From Planctomycetota bacterium (GTDB taxonomy: Bacteria > Planctomycetota > Planctomycetia > Isosphaerales > Isosphaeraceae): DNA of 64,000 nt. The DNA is taken from assembly GCA_028291545.1 (NCBI GenBank), contig JAQGHR010000159.1, forward strand, positions 1-64,000. Reading direction: 5' to 3'. The number at the start of each line of letters is the position of its first letter. Positions within the stretch are counted from its first letter, which is position 1. The notes under the pieces were generated by a model that was not told the DNA's origin, searched no databases, and was given only the letters and a program-made list of their open reading frames with translations. Position numbers and translations under genes: made by a program. Below, one piece after another: positions 17,536 to 27,842 of the stretch.

Positions 17536-18303
17536 TTATTCGGCCGCATTTGCCTTGGGCGCGATCCGGATATTCAGGCCGATTTTGCTCGTCCAGATGT
17601 CCCAATCATCGCGGTCCCATCCCACAATGATCCCCGAGCCTTCCAGACGATCGAACATCTGCTCCACATACGCCGGGACGCGGTCTTCGAATTCCGCGAC
17701 TAGGTCGAGTTTCCGGCCGAGCAAATTGAAGAGTCCGCGGATCGTCGAGGCCCCGTGCTCGGCGATGCGCTTCTGGCCCTCGGGGGATGCCGGATCGGGG
17801 CCTTCCAGCGTCAATTGCATCGACCGGATCAGCATGCCTAGCTGGCTGAACCAGGAGTCCCGGAAGCCGAAATACTCCTTGTGGACGACGTGGATCTCGC
17901 CGTTCCGAACGATCGCGGCCTGATAGACGGCCTCCAGATAGTTCTCGCCGTAGTCCGTCTGGAACGCGATGTTCACGGCCTTGGCCAGGTTCTGAAGGGC
18001 GGCCTTCACGCCCGCCCGGTCGGGGTCCACATCCATCGACATGTCCCGTAGCCCGCCAGCCCGTCGCGCGGTCACCACGCCGCCCGAGCCCGCGTCGGCG
18101 GACACCGCGATTCCGACATCCCCGGAACTGCCCGGGGAGGGGGACGATGGAGTGACCGAGGCCGCGATCGTGGCGGGCCGAGTGCTCGGCGTGCTCGGCT
18201 GTTTCGGGGCTCGATCCGGGGGGTTGGGAGCCGCGTCCGACCGTGGACGCGTGGCCGGCTTGCGAGGGTTCGGCGTATTTTTCGATTGAGGTTCTGGCGG
18301 CAT
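17536..18303 (-). CDS. Hypothetical protein with Pro/Ser-rich N-terminus
   Basis: Not recognised. The 255-residue product has a Pro/Arg/Ser-rich disordered N-terminal third (1-85) and an ordered, mixed alpha/beta remainder (MSMDVDPDRAGVKAALQNLA, then ENYLEAVYQAAIVRNGEIHV, ending WDIWTSKIGLNIRI). No signal peptide or membrane helix is evident. ATG 18303 has CGGAG 9 nt upstream, so I preferred it to the frame opening at 18327. It is divergent from the isomerase-like gene at 18426. Confidence 0.6.
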   Translation of the reverse strand: MPPEPQSKNTPNPRKPATRPRSDAAPNPPDRAPKQPSTPSTRPATIAASVTPSSPSPGSSGDVGIAVSADAGSGGVVTARRAGGLRDMSMDVDPDRAGVKAALQNLAKAVNIAFQTDYGENYLEAVYQAAIVRNGEIHVVHKEYFGFRDSWFSQLGMLIRSMQLTLEGPDPASPEGQKRIAEHGASTIRGLFNLLGRKLDLVAEFEDRVPAYVEQMFDRLEGSGIIVGWDRDDWDIWTSKIGLNIRIAPKANAAE

Positions 18304-18425
18304 GACGACACTCCGAGTAACCTGCAAGACCCGAGGCGATTTCTCACCCTAGACGAATCGATTCGAACACGCCAGGGGATGCCGTTTCGGCGTCTCGTGG
18401 GAGGGCGAATCCTGAGGACCGCGCC

Positions 18426-19241
18426 ATGCGCGACTTTCTGTATTGCCTGAACACCAGCACAATCCGACCCACGCCGCTCCTCGAAAAGGTGCATATCGCG
18501 GGCCAGCTAGGCTACGACGCGATCGAGCCGTGGAACGACGAGATCACCGATTACTTGAGAGCCGGCGGGACCCTCAAGGATCTGCGACGAATCATCGAGG
18601 ACGAAGGCCTCAAGGTCGTCAGTGTCATCGCCCTCTTCGGCTGGACCGAGGAGGAGCCCGCGAAGTACGCCGCGGCCCTCGACGAATGCCGCCGCCGGAT
18701 GGATCAGGCTGTTCGTCTCGGTAGTCCCTACATCGTCGCGAGCCCGCCTAGCGGGGTGGTTGATCTCGGATTCGCAGCTCGCCGCTACGCGGACCTGTTG
18801 CGGCTGGGTCGGGAGATCGGCGTCCGTCCGTCCATGGAGTTCCTTGGATTCGTGGAGGGAGTCCACACCCTGGACTCGGCCAGGATCATCGCCGATGGGT
18901 CAGGCGATCGGGACGCCACGGTCGTGGCCGACGTCTTCCATATGATGCGAGGCGGAGGTTCCATCGATGACCTGCTCACGATTCCGGGCGACAGGATGGC
19001 CATCTTTCATATCAATGACTTGCCGGACTCGCCACCGCCGCGAGAACAGACGGACGCCGATCGCGTGATGCTGGGTGAGGGAATTGCGGACCTTCCGCGC
19101 GTCATCGAGAACCTGCGGTCGATCGATTATCGCGGGCCGATCTCGCTGGAGCTCTTCAATGAAGGGCTCTGGATCCTGGATCCTAGCGTCGTCTGCCGCG
19201 TCGGCCTGGAACAGATGCGAAAGCTCGTGGAAGGCGAGTGA
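18426..19241 (+). CDS. Sugar phosphate isomerase/epimerase (AP endonuclease 2-like TIM barrel)
   Basis: A 271-residue cytosolic TIM-barrel protein of the xylose-isomerase-like/Hyi/IolE superfamily. Metal and catalytic candidates: the Glu in YDAIEPW, Glu in SMEFLGF, Asp and His in VVADVFHMM, His in IFHINDLPD and Glu in ISLELFNEG, spaced as in hydroxypyruvate isomerases and inosose dehydratases. The exact reaction cannot be read. ATG at 18426 is the natural start. It converges on the aldolase gene, and both fit sugar-acid catabolism. Confidence 0.85.
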   Translation: MRDFLYCLNTSTIRPTPLLEKVHIAGQLGYDAIEPWNDEITDYLRAGGTLKDLRRIIEDEGLKVVSVIALFGWTEEEPAKYAAALDECRRRMDQAVRLGSPYIVASPPSGVVDLGFAARRYADLLRLGREIGVRPSMEFLGFVEGVHTLDSARIIADGSGDRDATVVADVFHMMRGGGSIDDLLTIPGDRMAIFHINDLPDSPPPREQTDADRVMLGEGIADLPRVIENLRSIDYRGPISLELFNEGLWILDPSVVCRVGLEQMRKLVEGE

Positions 19242-19249
19242 TTCGAAGT

Positions 19250-19275
19250 GCCGATCCCCTCGCCCGGGAATCGGC
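19250..19275. terminator. Hairpin between convergent genes
   Basis: GCCGATCCC (19250-19258) pairs with GGGAATCGGC (19266-19275) with one bulged A and a 7-nt loop. It lies between the stops at 19241 and 19296. T-tracts are weak on both sides. Confidence 0.4.
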
Positions 19276-19295
19276 CCGACGAATGTCAGTCCATC

Positions 19296-20093
19296 TCAAT
19301 ACTTCGCCAGCTCGCCGGACGACAGCTCGGGGTGGATCGCCTTGGCGAGGGCCGAGGCGCCCTGGAGCATCATCTTGAGCTCGCTGTTTACTGCGATGAA
19401 CTGCCAACCTTCGGCGATCCGTCGCTTGGCGTCCTCGATCGAGAAAACATGCAGGCCGCACGGGACGCCCTGACGCTTCGCGGCCGCGAGAATGCGTTGG
19501 AGCGCCGTCTCCAACTCGTCCTTCGTCGGGGGCGTCCCGTCCGGCTTTCGCATCGAAGCCGCCAGGTCGTTCGGCCCCACGAAGATCGCGTCGATCCCCG
19601 GCACGGCATAGATTTCGTCGGCAATTTCGACGGCCGAGATGTGCTCGGTCTGGATCACGACCAGGATCTCATCATCGGCGTGGCGATAGTAGTCCTCGGC
19701 CGTCGCCCCGTAATTCATCGCGTGGAGCCCGCCGCCGACGGATCGGTTCCCCGTGGGGGGGTACTTCGTGGCCGCGACGATCGCCCTGGCCTCGTTGGCG
19801 TCCATCACCATCGGCGCCACGATGCCCATCGCGCCACAATCGAGAACGCTCTTGATATAATCATGTTTTCCATCCGGAATGCGGACCAGGGGCACGCATC
19901 CGGCGTCCGCGATCACGCCGAACATCATAGCGGCGGTCTGGATGTCGGTGTGAGTGTGCTCCATGTCCACGGTCAGCCAGGGTAGCCCCGTTCGCGCGAG
20001 AAATCTCGCCCCGACGACGCTGCCGAGCGACAGCCACGTCCCAACCTGGGGCTTGCCTTGTTTCAAGGCATGTTTCACAGGGTTCTTCTTCAA
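19296..20093 (-). CDS. HpcH/HpaI-family class II aldolase
   Basis: A 265-residue cytosolic metal-dependent aldolase of the 2-dehydro-3-deoxyglucarate/4-hydroxy-2-oxoheptanedioate type, which releases pyruvate from 2-keto-3-deoxy acids. Seen: [12 protein letters not shown] (substrate/metal region), VPLVRIPD (catalytic Arg), VVIQTEH (metal Glu), [11 protein letters not shown] (metal Asp). The usual DxEHG reads DMEHT here. The exact substrate is not clear. It begins downstream (left) of the SGNH gene and is separated from it by a strong hairpin, so it may have its own promoter. Confidence 0.88.
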   Translation of the reverse strand: MKKNPVKHALKQGKPQVGTWLSLGSVVGARFLARTGLPWLTVDMEHTHTDIQTAAMMFGVIADAGCVPLVRIPDGKHDYIKSVLDCGAMGIVAPMVMDANEARAIVAATKYPPTGNRSVGGGLHAMNYGATAEDYYRHADDEILVVIQTEHISAVEIADEIYAVPGIDAIFVGPNDLAASMRKPDGTPPTKDELETALQRILAAAKRQGVPCGLHVFSIEDAKRRIAEGWQFIAVNSELKMMLQGASALAKAIHPELSSGELAKY

Positions 20094-20126
20094 GGCCAGG
20101 CTCCCGGAGCGAAATGGTGGGAATGA

Positions 20127-20170
20127 CGATCCCTCGCGGGGATGGTGTCGTCCGTCCCCGCGAGGGATCG
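20127..20170 (-). terminator. Strong hairpin after the SGNH hydrolase gene
   Basis: A 16-bp perfect inverted repeat (20127-20142 with 20155-20170, core GATCCCTCGCGGGGA) with a 12-nt loop, beginning 11 nt after the stop at 20181 in the leftward direction. No long T-tract follows, so it may act as an attenuator or RNA-stabilising stem as well. Confidence 0.6.
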
Positions 20171-20180
20171 CGGGCTGATC

Positions 20181-21431
20181 TCAAGAATTCGGGACCAGCT
20201 CGTACATATGAGGCTTCGGCTTCGCAGCCTCGCGCTGGTCCTTCACGACGCTTGCTTCCACCCGATCGAGCGCCTCGAGGGCCGCCTTCATATCGGCGGA
20301 TTTCTCGCCTTGAAGCGGGACTTCGACGCCTCTCCATCGCGTGAAATGGATGTTGTTGTGCTTGAGCGTCAGATCGTGAACGTGGCGGGCCTGCTGGATC
20401 ATCGGCGTATCGAGCGTGGCGAGATTCACGCCCGCGGCGAGCTGGTCACGGTTGAACTTGCCGAGGTCCTTGCCGTCGATCTTGAGCGTGTACTCCGATG
20501 CCTTGGCATTCTTGACCGTGAGCATTTGACGATCGAGGGCGTCCAGGATGTCGGAGGACTTGACCGCGAGCGCGGTGACCGGGTCGTTCAAGTTGATCGG
20601 GAAGGGCAGGGCGGCGTCTTCCTGGGTCCAGGAAATCTTCCCGTTGGCCTTGAGCTCGGTCGCCGTGGTGTTGCTCGCGTTCGTCACCTTGCCGCTCTCG
20701 GCGTCGATCTCGACCTCGGAGACGGTGGCGGGGGCATTCCAGGCCTTCAGGAGCGACTCGGCCATGAGCAACTGGCCCGCCGGTCCGGGATGGACACGAT
20801 CCTGGTTGAACTTGACGGCGGTTTCGTGATCGGCCTCTTCCGCCTTCTTCGTGGCCATGACGAGGGTCGTGTTCAGGTCGGCCACCGACGCACCCTTCTT
20901 CGCGGCAAGCTCCTTGAGATAGTCGCCGTATCGGATCAGCACCGCGTTGTACCCGCCATCAAAATTCGGCTTCCTCGTCACGTCATCGAACGGGGAAGGC
21001 TGGATTAGCGTGAGACGGACACCGGGGGCTTTCTCTTTGAGCGTATCAACAATATGCTCATACCCCTTCGCGTAGGCGTCGAAAATTTTCTTGTCGAACG
21101 CCCGATAGCTCGCGTCGTTCATTCCGAGCATGATCGAGACGACGGTCGGATTGTAGGCCACAACATCCCGCTGGAGCCGAACGTCGACGGGTCCGCCGCC
21201 TCCGCCGCCGACGCGGTCGCCGCCCCAACCGGAGTGGACGAAGGTGATATTCGACTTCGGAAACCGAGTCACGACGAACGTCTCAACAAAGGTCGTGTAG
21301 AGCCTCTGGTCGGTGATGCTATCGCCGTAGAAGACGACGCGGTCGCCATCCTTCAAGGCGAATTCGGCGGCGAGAGCCGGGGCCGAGGCCAGAGCGAGGA
21401 GCAAGGCCAACGTGATGCGCGCGAGTTTCAT
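20181..21431 (-). CDS. Exported SGNH/GDSL hydrolase
   Basis: A 416-residue secreted esterase-type protein with signal peptide 1-21 (ASAPALA-AEF). SGNH blocks: GDSITDQ (catalytic Ser), GWGGDRV (Gly), GMNDAS (Asn) and NQDRVHPGPAG (Asp and His). The C-terminal 150 residues form an extra domain with repeated KLNDGK-like strands typical of planctomycetal rhamnogalacturonan acetylesterase-like proteins. ATG 21431 with AAGGACGG upstream starts the signal peptide; the frame opens at 21485. As last gene behind two cytochrome/DUF1501 pairs it suggests de-acylation of a polysaccharide or glycan, which is inference. Confidence 0.88.
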   Translation of the reverse strand: MKLARITLALLLALASAPALAAEFALKDGDRVVFYGDSITDQRLYTTFVETFVVTRFPKSNITFVHSGWGGDRVGGGGGGPVDVRLQRDVVAYNPTVVSIMLGMNDASYRAFDKKIFDAYAKGYEHIVDTLKEKAPGVRLTLIQPSPFDDVTRKPNFDGGYNAVLIRYGDYLKELAAKKGASVADLNTTLVMATKKAEEADHETAVKFNQDRVHPGPAGQLLMAESLLKAWNAPATVSEVEIDAESGKVTNASNTTATELKANGKISWTQEDAALPFPINLNDPVTALAVKSSDILDALDRQMLTVKNAKASEYTLKIDGKDLGKFNRDQLAAGVNLATLDTPMIQQARHVHDLTLKHNNIHFTRWRGVEVPLQGEKSADMKAALEALDRVEASVVKDQREAAKPKPHMYELVPNS

Positions 21432-21503
21432 GCGTCCGTCCTTCAGGGTGCGGATCGAGTGGAGAGGCAGGGGCTGTGATTGCACCGCGCCCGGGCGGTG
21501 GGA

Positions 21504-22934
21504 TCAAGCCAAAATCTCACGAACCACGCGGCCTGAGACGTCCGTGAGCCGATAATCCCGGCCGCTGAAACGGTAAGTCAGCTTCTCGTGGTCGATGCCC
21601 ATCTGGTGCAAGATCGTGGCGTGCAGGTCGTGGACGTGGACTTTGTCCTGGACCGAGTGCCAGCCGTACTCATCGGTCGCGCCATGGACGATCCCGGCTT
21701 TGAAACCACCTCCGGCGACCCACATCGTGAATCCGAACGGGTGGTGTTCCCGGCCATCGGTCCCCTCCGCGGTCGGAGTCCGGCCGAACTCCCCGCCCCA
21801 GACGACGATGGTCTCCTCCAGAAGTCCGCGGGCCTTGAGGTCGTTCAGGAGCGCCGCGATCGGCTTATCCGTCGCCGCGCAGTTGTTCGGAAGCTCGGTC
21901 TTGAGCCCGCCGTGCTGATCCCAGAGCTGGCAGCTCGATCGCTTCGAGGTCTGCGTGTGGTAGACCTGGACGAACCTCACACCTCGCTCCGAGAGCCTTC
22001 GAGCCATCAGGCATTGCTTTCCGAATAGCTCGGTCGCCGGCTCGTCCAGTCCGTAGAGAGACTTCGTCGCGCGAGACTCGCTCTCGATGTCGAACGCCTG
22101 GGGGGCCTCGGCCTGCATGCGGAAGGCCAGCTCGTAGGCCGCCATCCGCGCGGCGATGCGGCTATCGTCGGCGCGGGAGGATCGGTGAATCTCGTTGAGT
22201 TGGCCCAGGACGTCGAGTTCCTCGCGCTGACGTTGGATTGACGATCGGGGATTTCCGAGGTTCGCGATCGGGTTCTTGAGGTCGGCGACCAGCGTCCCCT
22301 GATAGGCTGCCGGCAGGAAGCTCGACGCCCACAAGGGCGCGCCCTGGGCCGGCTGAGCGGGGCTGATCACGACGAAACCGGGGAGATTCTGGTTCTCGCT
22401 CCCCAGCCCGTACACGAGCCAGGAACCCATGCTCGGGCGCGAGAAGGCCTGTTCGCCCGTATTCATTTGCAGACAGGCGCCGTTGTGGTTGATGTTGTCG
22501 GCGACCATGGAGCGAATCACGCAGAGGTCGTCCACACAACGAGCCACGTTCGGGAAAAGCTCGCTGACATCGGTGCCCGACTGTCCGTGCTTTGCGAATT
22601 TGAAAGGCGATTTCAGGAGATTTCCGGTCTTCGTTCGTTCGAGCGACGGCTTCGCGAAAGGAAGCGGCTTGCCGTTATCTCGATCGAGGAGCGGCTTCGG
22701 ATCAAACGTGTCGACGTGCGACGGCCCGCCCGACATGAACAGGAAGATCACTCGCTTCGCCTTGGCCGGGAACATCGGCGATCGGACCGAGAGCGGATTG
22801 GCCTCCCGCTCCGCGGGGTCCGCGGCCCGAGCAGAACTTGCCTCTTGCGAGAAAAGTCCGGCGAGGCCGAGCATCCCAAATCCATTGGCGAATTGCTTGA
22901 TGGCGTCGCGACGATGCAGGCTCTCGAAAGGCAT
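21504..22934 (-). CDS. DUF1501 protein (pair A), Tat-exported
   Basis: A 476-residue member of the planctomycete DUF1501 family, an alkaline-phosphatase/sulfatase-fold group. Seen: twin-arginine-like start (ESLHRRDAIKQF) and hydrophobic stretch, KRVIFLFMSGGPSHVDTFDPKP, SQLWDQHGG, VVWGGEFGRTP, GREHHPFGFTMWVAGGG and a C-terminal VHDLHATILHQMGID. ATG 22934 has GGAGG 10 nt upstream. It lies 58 nt after its cytochrome partner. The biochemical role of the family is not established. It is a clear paralogue of the protein at 26374-27804. Confidence 0.9.
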   Translation of the reverse strand: MPFESLHRRDAIKQFANGFGMLGLAGLFSQEASSARAADPAEREANPLSVRSPMFPAKAKRVIFLFMSGGPSHVDTFDPKPLLDRDNGKPLPFAKPSLERTKTGNLLKSPFKFAKHGQSGTDVSELFPNVARCVDDLCVIRSMVADNINHNGACLQMNTGEQAFSRPSMGSWLVYGLGSENQNLPGFVVISPAQPAQGAPLWASSFLPAAYQGTLVADLKNPIANLGNPRSSIQRQREELDVLGQLNEIHRSSRADDSRIAARMAAYELAFRMQAEAPQAFDIESESRATKSLYGLDEPATELFGKQCLMARRLSERGVRFVQVYHTQTSKRSSCQLWDQHGGLKTELPNNCAATDKPIAALLNDLKARGLLEETIVVWGGEFGRTPTAEGTDGREHHPFGFTMWVAGGGFKAGIVHGATDEYGWHSVQDKVHVHDLHATILHQMGIDHEKLTYRFSGRDYRLTDVSGRVVREILA

Positions 22935-22992
22935 GGTCCAAATCCTCCACCGCGGTCGTGTCTCGGGGCGGGCAAGCGTGAGAGGCCTGAAT

Positions 22993-25900
22993 TCAGTCGA
23001 TGGTGAGGAACTCGTTCGCACAGATCAGGATATGCGCGTAGGAATCCCACGCGGCAGTCTCGGAATCCCCTCGGGACTTCGCCTTGGCGAGGAATCCTTG
23101 AGCGATCGCTCGTTCCGGGTCGGTGGGATCTCTACCAAAGAGCAGGAGATAGGCTCGCTGGATGCGTGCCGGGTCATCGGCAGGTGAGTCGCGCCGGAGC
23201 CGGTCGGCGAACTCGTGGGACCGTTCCAGGACGAACGGATTGTTGAGCATGAAGAGCGATTGGGGGGCCACCGTCGTGACGATGCGACGATCGACCGGGG
23301 CGGTGGAGTCCGCCTGATCAAACAATGCGCCGAAGGTCGAGCGATCGGAGCGGATCGTGGTGACATACAGCCCACGACGGGGCGAGTTGAATTCGCGCTC
23401 GGGCGGACCTGCCAGGCGACGGTCGAGTCGGCCGGAAACCGAGAGGAGGTTGTCGCGAATGACTTCGGCTTCCAGACGGCGGCGATTCATCCGGCCAAAC
23501 AGGCGATTCTCGGCATCCTGGGCCACGGCCTCCGGTGTCCCGGTGCTGGATTGCTGGTAGGTCGCGGAAAGCATGATCAGACGGTGCATCGCCTTCAGTG
23601 ACCAGCCGTTCGAGACCAGGCGATCGGCGAGAAAATCAAGCAATTCGGGATGCGACGGTCGATCGCCGAGCTTGCCGAAATTGCTGGGAGTGCGAACGAT
23701 GCCCTCACCGAAATGGTGCAGCCAGAGCCGGTTGACCAGGACCCGGGCCGTGAGCGGGTGACCGGGTTTCACGATCCATTCCGCCAGATCGCGGCGACCG
23801 CTACCCTGTTGGATCGGCTTCTCGGGGCTTCCGCCGAGGATGATCGGGAAGTGCCGTGGCACGGGCTCACCCAGGCGGTCGTAGCGGCCGCGAATGTGAA
23901 CTCGCACATCATGACTACCCGCCTGGGAACTTTCCGGCACGCCTCCGTCTTGAGCGGCATTGGCGAATTCGACGGGAGCAGGTGCTTTGCGTCGGTGATC
24001 GTCCAACCGGGAACGCGCCGTGGAAAGCCGCTCACGCCGATCCTCGGGTAGCGCGGATTCATCGGCGGGATTGCGAATCATCAAGGGAGAGCGTTTGTCG
24101 TCGGCCGCGATCGAGTCCGCCAATTTTGTAGCCGCGGCCTCGACTTGCCCGCGATCCCCGGACAGAACGGACCGCTGCCAGGATGCGGCCGGCGAGTTCT
24201 TGTCATCGGAAAGAGCGGCCGGGCGTTCCTTCGTCCCGAGATCCTCGAATCGCCAGACGCCCGGGTGCCCCAGTCGATCCGCATGGGGGTTGCCCGCGTG
24301 GAAATCGTCGAGTATGTCTCGCGTGACGTCCCAGGTCGACGCGTCGGACCAGGAGGATATCGTCACATCAACCGTGGTTGTGTCGCAGGTATAATTACCT
24401 TTCGGCATGATGGTGAGCCGGATGCAGTCACCGGGCCGAACGGCAACGGAGGCCAATGCGTCGCCGCCAGCGCCCTGAGCGAGCGACGTGGCCCCTCCGT
24501 TCGCGACCTCGCCCGAGGCGAGTTCCCGGCCCCCGGCCGGCGAGCGATGGTCCACGTACCAGAGGATTCCGTCACCTCCCGACGGGTCCGCATCCGCGAC
24601 CCTGCCGCTGATTCTCACCAGGCCGGACATCGGGCTCGTCCAGGTTACGGCGACGCCGCTTGAGGGGCCGGGATGCACGGCCAGCGATCGAGGAGGGAGC
24701 CGGAACGTGGATACCTGCTGAGCTTGGTTCGTGAGGTTCGCCGTGGCTGATCCGAACTCGGCAGGTCCATTCCATGCCTTGAGCCCGGGATTGCCCTGGA
24801 TCTCGGGCACCTTCTGGCTCAGCAGCGTGGCGTTGCCGACGCCCAGGGCTTCACTCCACTGGCGGAGGGCGAACGGGGCCAGACCGCGAGAGGTCGCGAA
24901 CTCGGCGAGATTCACACTGGCCTGATCGGCGGGCCGGTTCTGATACTCCCAGAGCGCGATGAGATCACGGTGGGATTGAGGCTTGAGTGTGGATGCGAAT
25001 TCCGCGTATTCTTTCGCGGTCAGGGCCTTCAACTCCGCGTCGAGTGTCGCAAGCCGCTCCTGATGGGCCTTGCGACGGGCGGTGTCGCCGGGAGAATCCA
25101 GCGGCACGCGGATGATGGTTTCGCCGGCGCCTTTGGGCGTGAGTTTCGGAAGGATGTGGGTACTGAAAAAGATACCGGCCAGCCCGTAATAATCCTTCGT
25201 GGGGATCGGGTCGAATTTGTGGTCGTGGCAGCGGGCGCAGGAGACGGTCAGCCCGAGAAACGCCTTGCTAACGACGTCGACCTGATCGTCGGCGATGTCC
25301 GTCAGGATCTTCTCCTTGTCCGCGTCCCCGTTGCCCCAGTTGCCGATGGCGAGCATGGTCGTCGCGATCGTCCCCGCCCGATTGAAACCGTCCGAACCTT
25401 CGGAGACATCGGCCGGCGGAAGGAGGTCGCCGGCGATTTGATTTTTCACGAACCGATCGTAGGGAAGGTCCGCGTTGAGCGCCTGGACGACCCAATCGCG
25501 GTAGCGCCAGGCGTCCAAGATGTCTCCCGGTTGCCCGCTTCCGCGCGAGTCGAGCGAATCGGCGTAACGAACCACGTCGAGCCAGTGCCTGGCCCATCGT
25601 TCACCGTAAGCAGGGGAGGCGAGCAGCCGATCGACAACGCGGCCGAAGGCGTCGGGGTTCTCATCCTTGAGGAAGGCGTCGATCTCTTCCGGCGTGGGAG
25701 GAAGCCCGGTCAGGTCGAAGGAGGCGCGGCGGATCAGGGTCCTCTTGTCGGCCTGAGCGGCCGGTCGGAGTCCTTTCGATTCGAGGGCGGACAGGATGAA
25801 GCGGTCGATTTCCCCCTTCGGCCAGGCGTGATCCTTGACCGCCGGGGGCGGGACGACCTTCACCGGTTGAAACGACCAGAACTGGCGCTGTTGATCGGTG

Positions 25901-26319
25901 ATCACGTACGGGGTCGAGGCCGATCCCGGCGCTTCTGCGACGGTTGTTTCGGGCCAGGGCATGCCGATTTCGACCCATTTCGTCAGGATCGCGATCTGGT
26001 TTTCGGAGAGCTTGCCTTTCGGGGGCATCTTCGGCTCATCGCGATAGCGGATGGCGTGCACGAGGAGGCTTTCCTCGGGTTTGCCCGCCACGGCTGCGGG
26101 GCCGCTCTCGCCTCCGGTGAGGAGATTGGCCTTCGAGGTAAGCTTAAGTTTCCCCTTCGGCTTCTCGTCACCGTGACACTTGGCGCAGTGTTCCACGAGC
26201 AGCGGACGAACCTGTTTCTCGAAGAACTCCGCGTCCGCGTCGGCTCGCGCCATCGAGAGTGCGGGGACTAACGCGATCCATGCCGAAGCGAGGCCGAGAA
26301 CGAAGCGAAAGCGCAGCAT
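22993..26319 (-). CDS. PSCyt1-DUF1549-DUF1553 cytochrome c-type protein (pair A)
   Basis: Very large exported planctomycete protein, 1108 residues. Signal peptide about 1-25, then a PSCyt1 cytochrome c domain with heme motif CAKCH (45-49) and Met ligand candidate in [14 protein letters not shown]1549 ([43 protein letters not shown]), a second CXXCH in [13 protein letters not shown]; a central beta-rich, probably carbohydrate-binding domain (about 500-680); and C-terminal DUF1553 ([33 protein letters not shown]). ATG 26319 gives a standard signal peptide; the frame opens at 26352. It is paired with the DUF1501 gene downstream. Role in extracellular redox breakdown of polymers is proposed by others and unproven. 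Confidence 0.9.
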   Translation of the reverse strand: MLRFRFVLGLASAWIALVPALSMARADADAEFFEKQVRPLLVEHCAKCHGDEKPKGKLKLTSKANLLTGGESGPAAVAGKPEESLLVHAIRYRDEPKMPPKGKLSENQIAILTKWVEIGMPWPETTVAEAPGSASTPYVITDQQRQFWSFQPVKVVPPPAVKDHAWPKGEIDRFILSALESKGLRPAAQADKRTLIRRASFDLTGLPPTPEEIDAFLKDENPDAFGRVVDRLLASPAYGERWARHWLDVVRYADSLDSRGSGQPGDILDAWRYRDWVVQALNADLPYDRFVKNQIAGDLLPPADVSEGSDGFNRAGTIATTMLAIGNWGNGDADKEKILTDIADDQVDVVSKAFLGLTVSCARCHDHKFDPIPTKDYYGLAGIFFSTHILPKLTPKGAGETIIRVPLDSPGDTARRKAHQERLATLDAELKALTAKEYAEFASTLKPQSHRDLIALWEYQNRPADQASVNLAEFATSRGLAPFALRQWSEALGVGNATLLSQKVPEIQGNPGLKAWNGPAEFGSATANLTNQAQQVSTFRLPPRSLAVHPGPSSGVAVTWTSPMSGLVRISGRVADADPSGGDGILWYVDHRSPAGGRELASGEVANGGATSLAQGAGGDALASVAVRPGDCIRLTIMPKGNYTCDTTTVDVTISSWSDASTWDVTRDILDDFHAGNPHADRLGHPGVWRFEDLGTKERPAALSDDKNSPAASWQRSVLSGDRGQVEAAATKLADSIAADDKRSPLMIRNPADESALPEDRRERLSTARSRLDDHRRKAPAPVEFANAAQDGGVPESSQAGSHDVRVHIRGRYDRLGEPVPRHFPIILGGSPEKPIQQGSGRRDLAEWIVKPGHPLTARVLVNRLWLHHFGEGIVRTPSNFGKLGDRPSHPELLDFLADRLVSNGWSLKAMHRLIMLSATYQQSSTGTPEAVAQDAENRLFGRMNRRRLEAEVIRDNLLSVSGRLDRRLAGPPEREFNSPRRGLYVTTIRSDRSTFGALFDQADSTAPVDRRIVTTVAPQSLFMLNNPFVLERSHEFADRLRRDSPADDPARIQRAYLLLFGRDPTDPERAIAQGFLAKAKSRGDSETAAWDSYAHILICANEFLTID

Positions 26320-26373
26320 GGGGAGACCTTCTCGAAGCAGGAACCCGATCATCGGGTGGTCGGACCGCCTGGG

Positions 26374-27804
26374 TCAGGCGATCATCTCGCGGACGATCCG
26401 GCCGTGAACGTCGGTGAGGCGTTGATCGCGACCGCCGTGGAAGTAGGTCAGATTGGTGTGATCGAAACCGAGTAGGTGGAGGATCGTGGCGTGCAGGTCG
26501 TGCACATGGACTTTGTTCTCTGCTGCCGCGTAACCGATTTCGTCCGTTGCGCCGATCACGGTGCCGGGCTTGACCCCGCCGCCCGCCAGCCAGGCCGTGA
26601 ATCCTCGGGGATTATGATCTCGGCCTTTGGAGCTTTGCGTCGTGGGCATCCGGCCGAACTCGCCGGACCAGACGACCAGCGTGTCATCCAGGAGGCCGCG
26701 CCGCTTGAGGTCGGTCAGGAGGCCGGCGATCGGGCGATCGGTCTCGCCGCAGTGGAGCGTGTGATTCTTGTCGACGTCGCTGTGAGCGTCCCAGTTCTCG
26801 TCGTTGTGGCCGCCGCCCGAATAGATCTGGACGAATCGGACGCCACGCTCGACCAGGCGCCGGGCCATCAAGCATTTCCGGCCGAAGTCGGCCGTCGCCT
26901 TGTCGTTCATGCCGTACAGTTCGCGCGTCTCCTCCGGCTCGCTCGCGACGTCCACGGCCTCGGGAGCATGGGCCTGCATGCGGAACGCCAGCTCGTAGCT
27001 GGCGATTCTCGCGGCAAGTTCACTCTCATGCGATCGGGCCGCGCGGTGCGGCTCGTTCAGCTTGGCGAGGAAATCGAGCTGGGCCCGTTGTTCATCCCTC
27101 GTCACGGGCGCCCTGGGCGCCAGGTTGAGGATCGGGTCGCCCGTCGTGCGGAACTGGGTCCCTTGATAGGTCGCCGGCATGTAGCCCGCGCCCCAGTTGG
27201 GCGCCCCGCCGATCGGGCCGCCGCGCGGGTCGAGAAGGACGACGAATCCCGGCAGGTCCCGGCTCTCCGTGCCCAGTCCGTAGGTCGTCCAGCTCCCCAG
27301 GCACGGCTTGCCCTGGAACAGAGACCCGGTGTTCATCTGGATGAGCGCCGAGCCGTGGGCGAAACTATCGGCGTACATCGATCGGACGATCGCCATGTCG
27401 TCGACGTGCTGGGACAGGTGCGGGTAAAGGTCGGAAATTTCGATCCCGCTCTGCCCGTGCTTGGTGAACTTTCGATTCGACCCGAGCAACGTCCCCTTCG
27501 AAACGACTCCCTTCTTCGATTCAATATCGATCGACTTCCCATTCTTCGCGGCGAGCACGGGCTTCGGGTCGAACGTATCCACCTGCGACGGGCCACCATA
27601 CATGAACAGGAAGATCACCCGCTTGGCCTTCGGCGCAAATTGAGGCGCCTTGGGCGCGAGGGGATCGAGCGATGGCGCGGTCTCGGAGGCTCTGGCACCG
27701 CGGAAAAAGCCGTCCTCGGCCAGCATCGCCGTCAGCGCCAGCCCCGTGAAGCCCGCGCCTGATTGCCAGAGGAACTCGCGACGAGTTTGACCACATGGCG
27801 TCAT
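26374..27804 (-). CDS. DUF1501 protein (pair B), Tat-exported
   Basis: A 476-residue DUF1501 paralogue with a clean Tat signal (QTRREFLWQSGAGFTGLAL). Family motifs: KRVIFLFMYGGPSQVDTFDPKP, IYSGGGHNDENWDAH, VVWSGEFGRMPTTQ, DHNPRGFTAWLAGGG, VHDLHATILHLLGFD. ATG 27804 places the signal at the N-terminus; the frame opens at 27888. It sits between the two cytochrome genes (38 nt and 54 nt gaps) in the same leftward unit. Substrate unknown. Confidence 0.9.
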   Translation of the reverse strand: MTPCGQTRREFLWQSGAGFTGLALTAMLAEDGFFRGARASETAPSLDPLAPKAPQFAPKAKRVIFLFMYGGPSQVDTFDPKPVLAAKNGKSIDIESKKGVVSKGTLLGSNRKFTKHGQSGIEISDLYPHLSQHVDDMAIVRSMYADSFAHGSALIQMNTGSLFQGKPCLGSWTTYGLGTESRDLPGFVVLLDPRGGPIGGAPNWGAGYMPATYQGTQFRTTGDPILNLAPRAPVTRDEQRAQLDFLAKLNEPHRAARSHESELAARIASYELAFRMQAHAPEAVDVASEPEETRELYGMNDKATADFGRKCLMARRLVERGVRFVQIYSGGGHNDENWDAHSDVDKNHTLHCGETDRPIAGLLTDLKRRGLLDDTLVVWSGEFGRMPTTQSSKGRDHNPRGFTAWLAGGGVKPGTVIGATDEIGYAAAENKVHVHDLHATILHLLGFDHTNLTYFHGGRDQRLTDVHGRIVREMIA

Positions 27805-27842
27805 GTCAACCCCCAAGAGTTTCTCATTCGAACAAGTCCTGG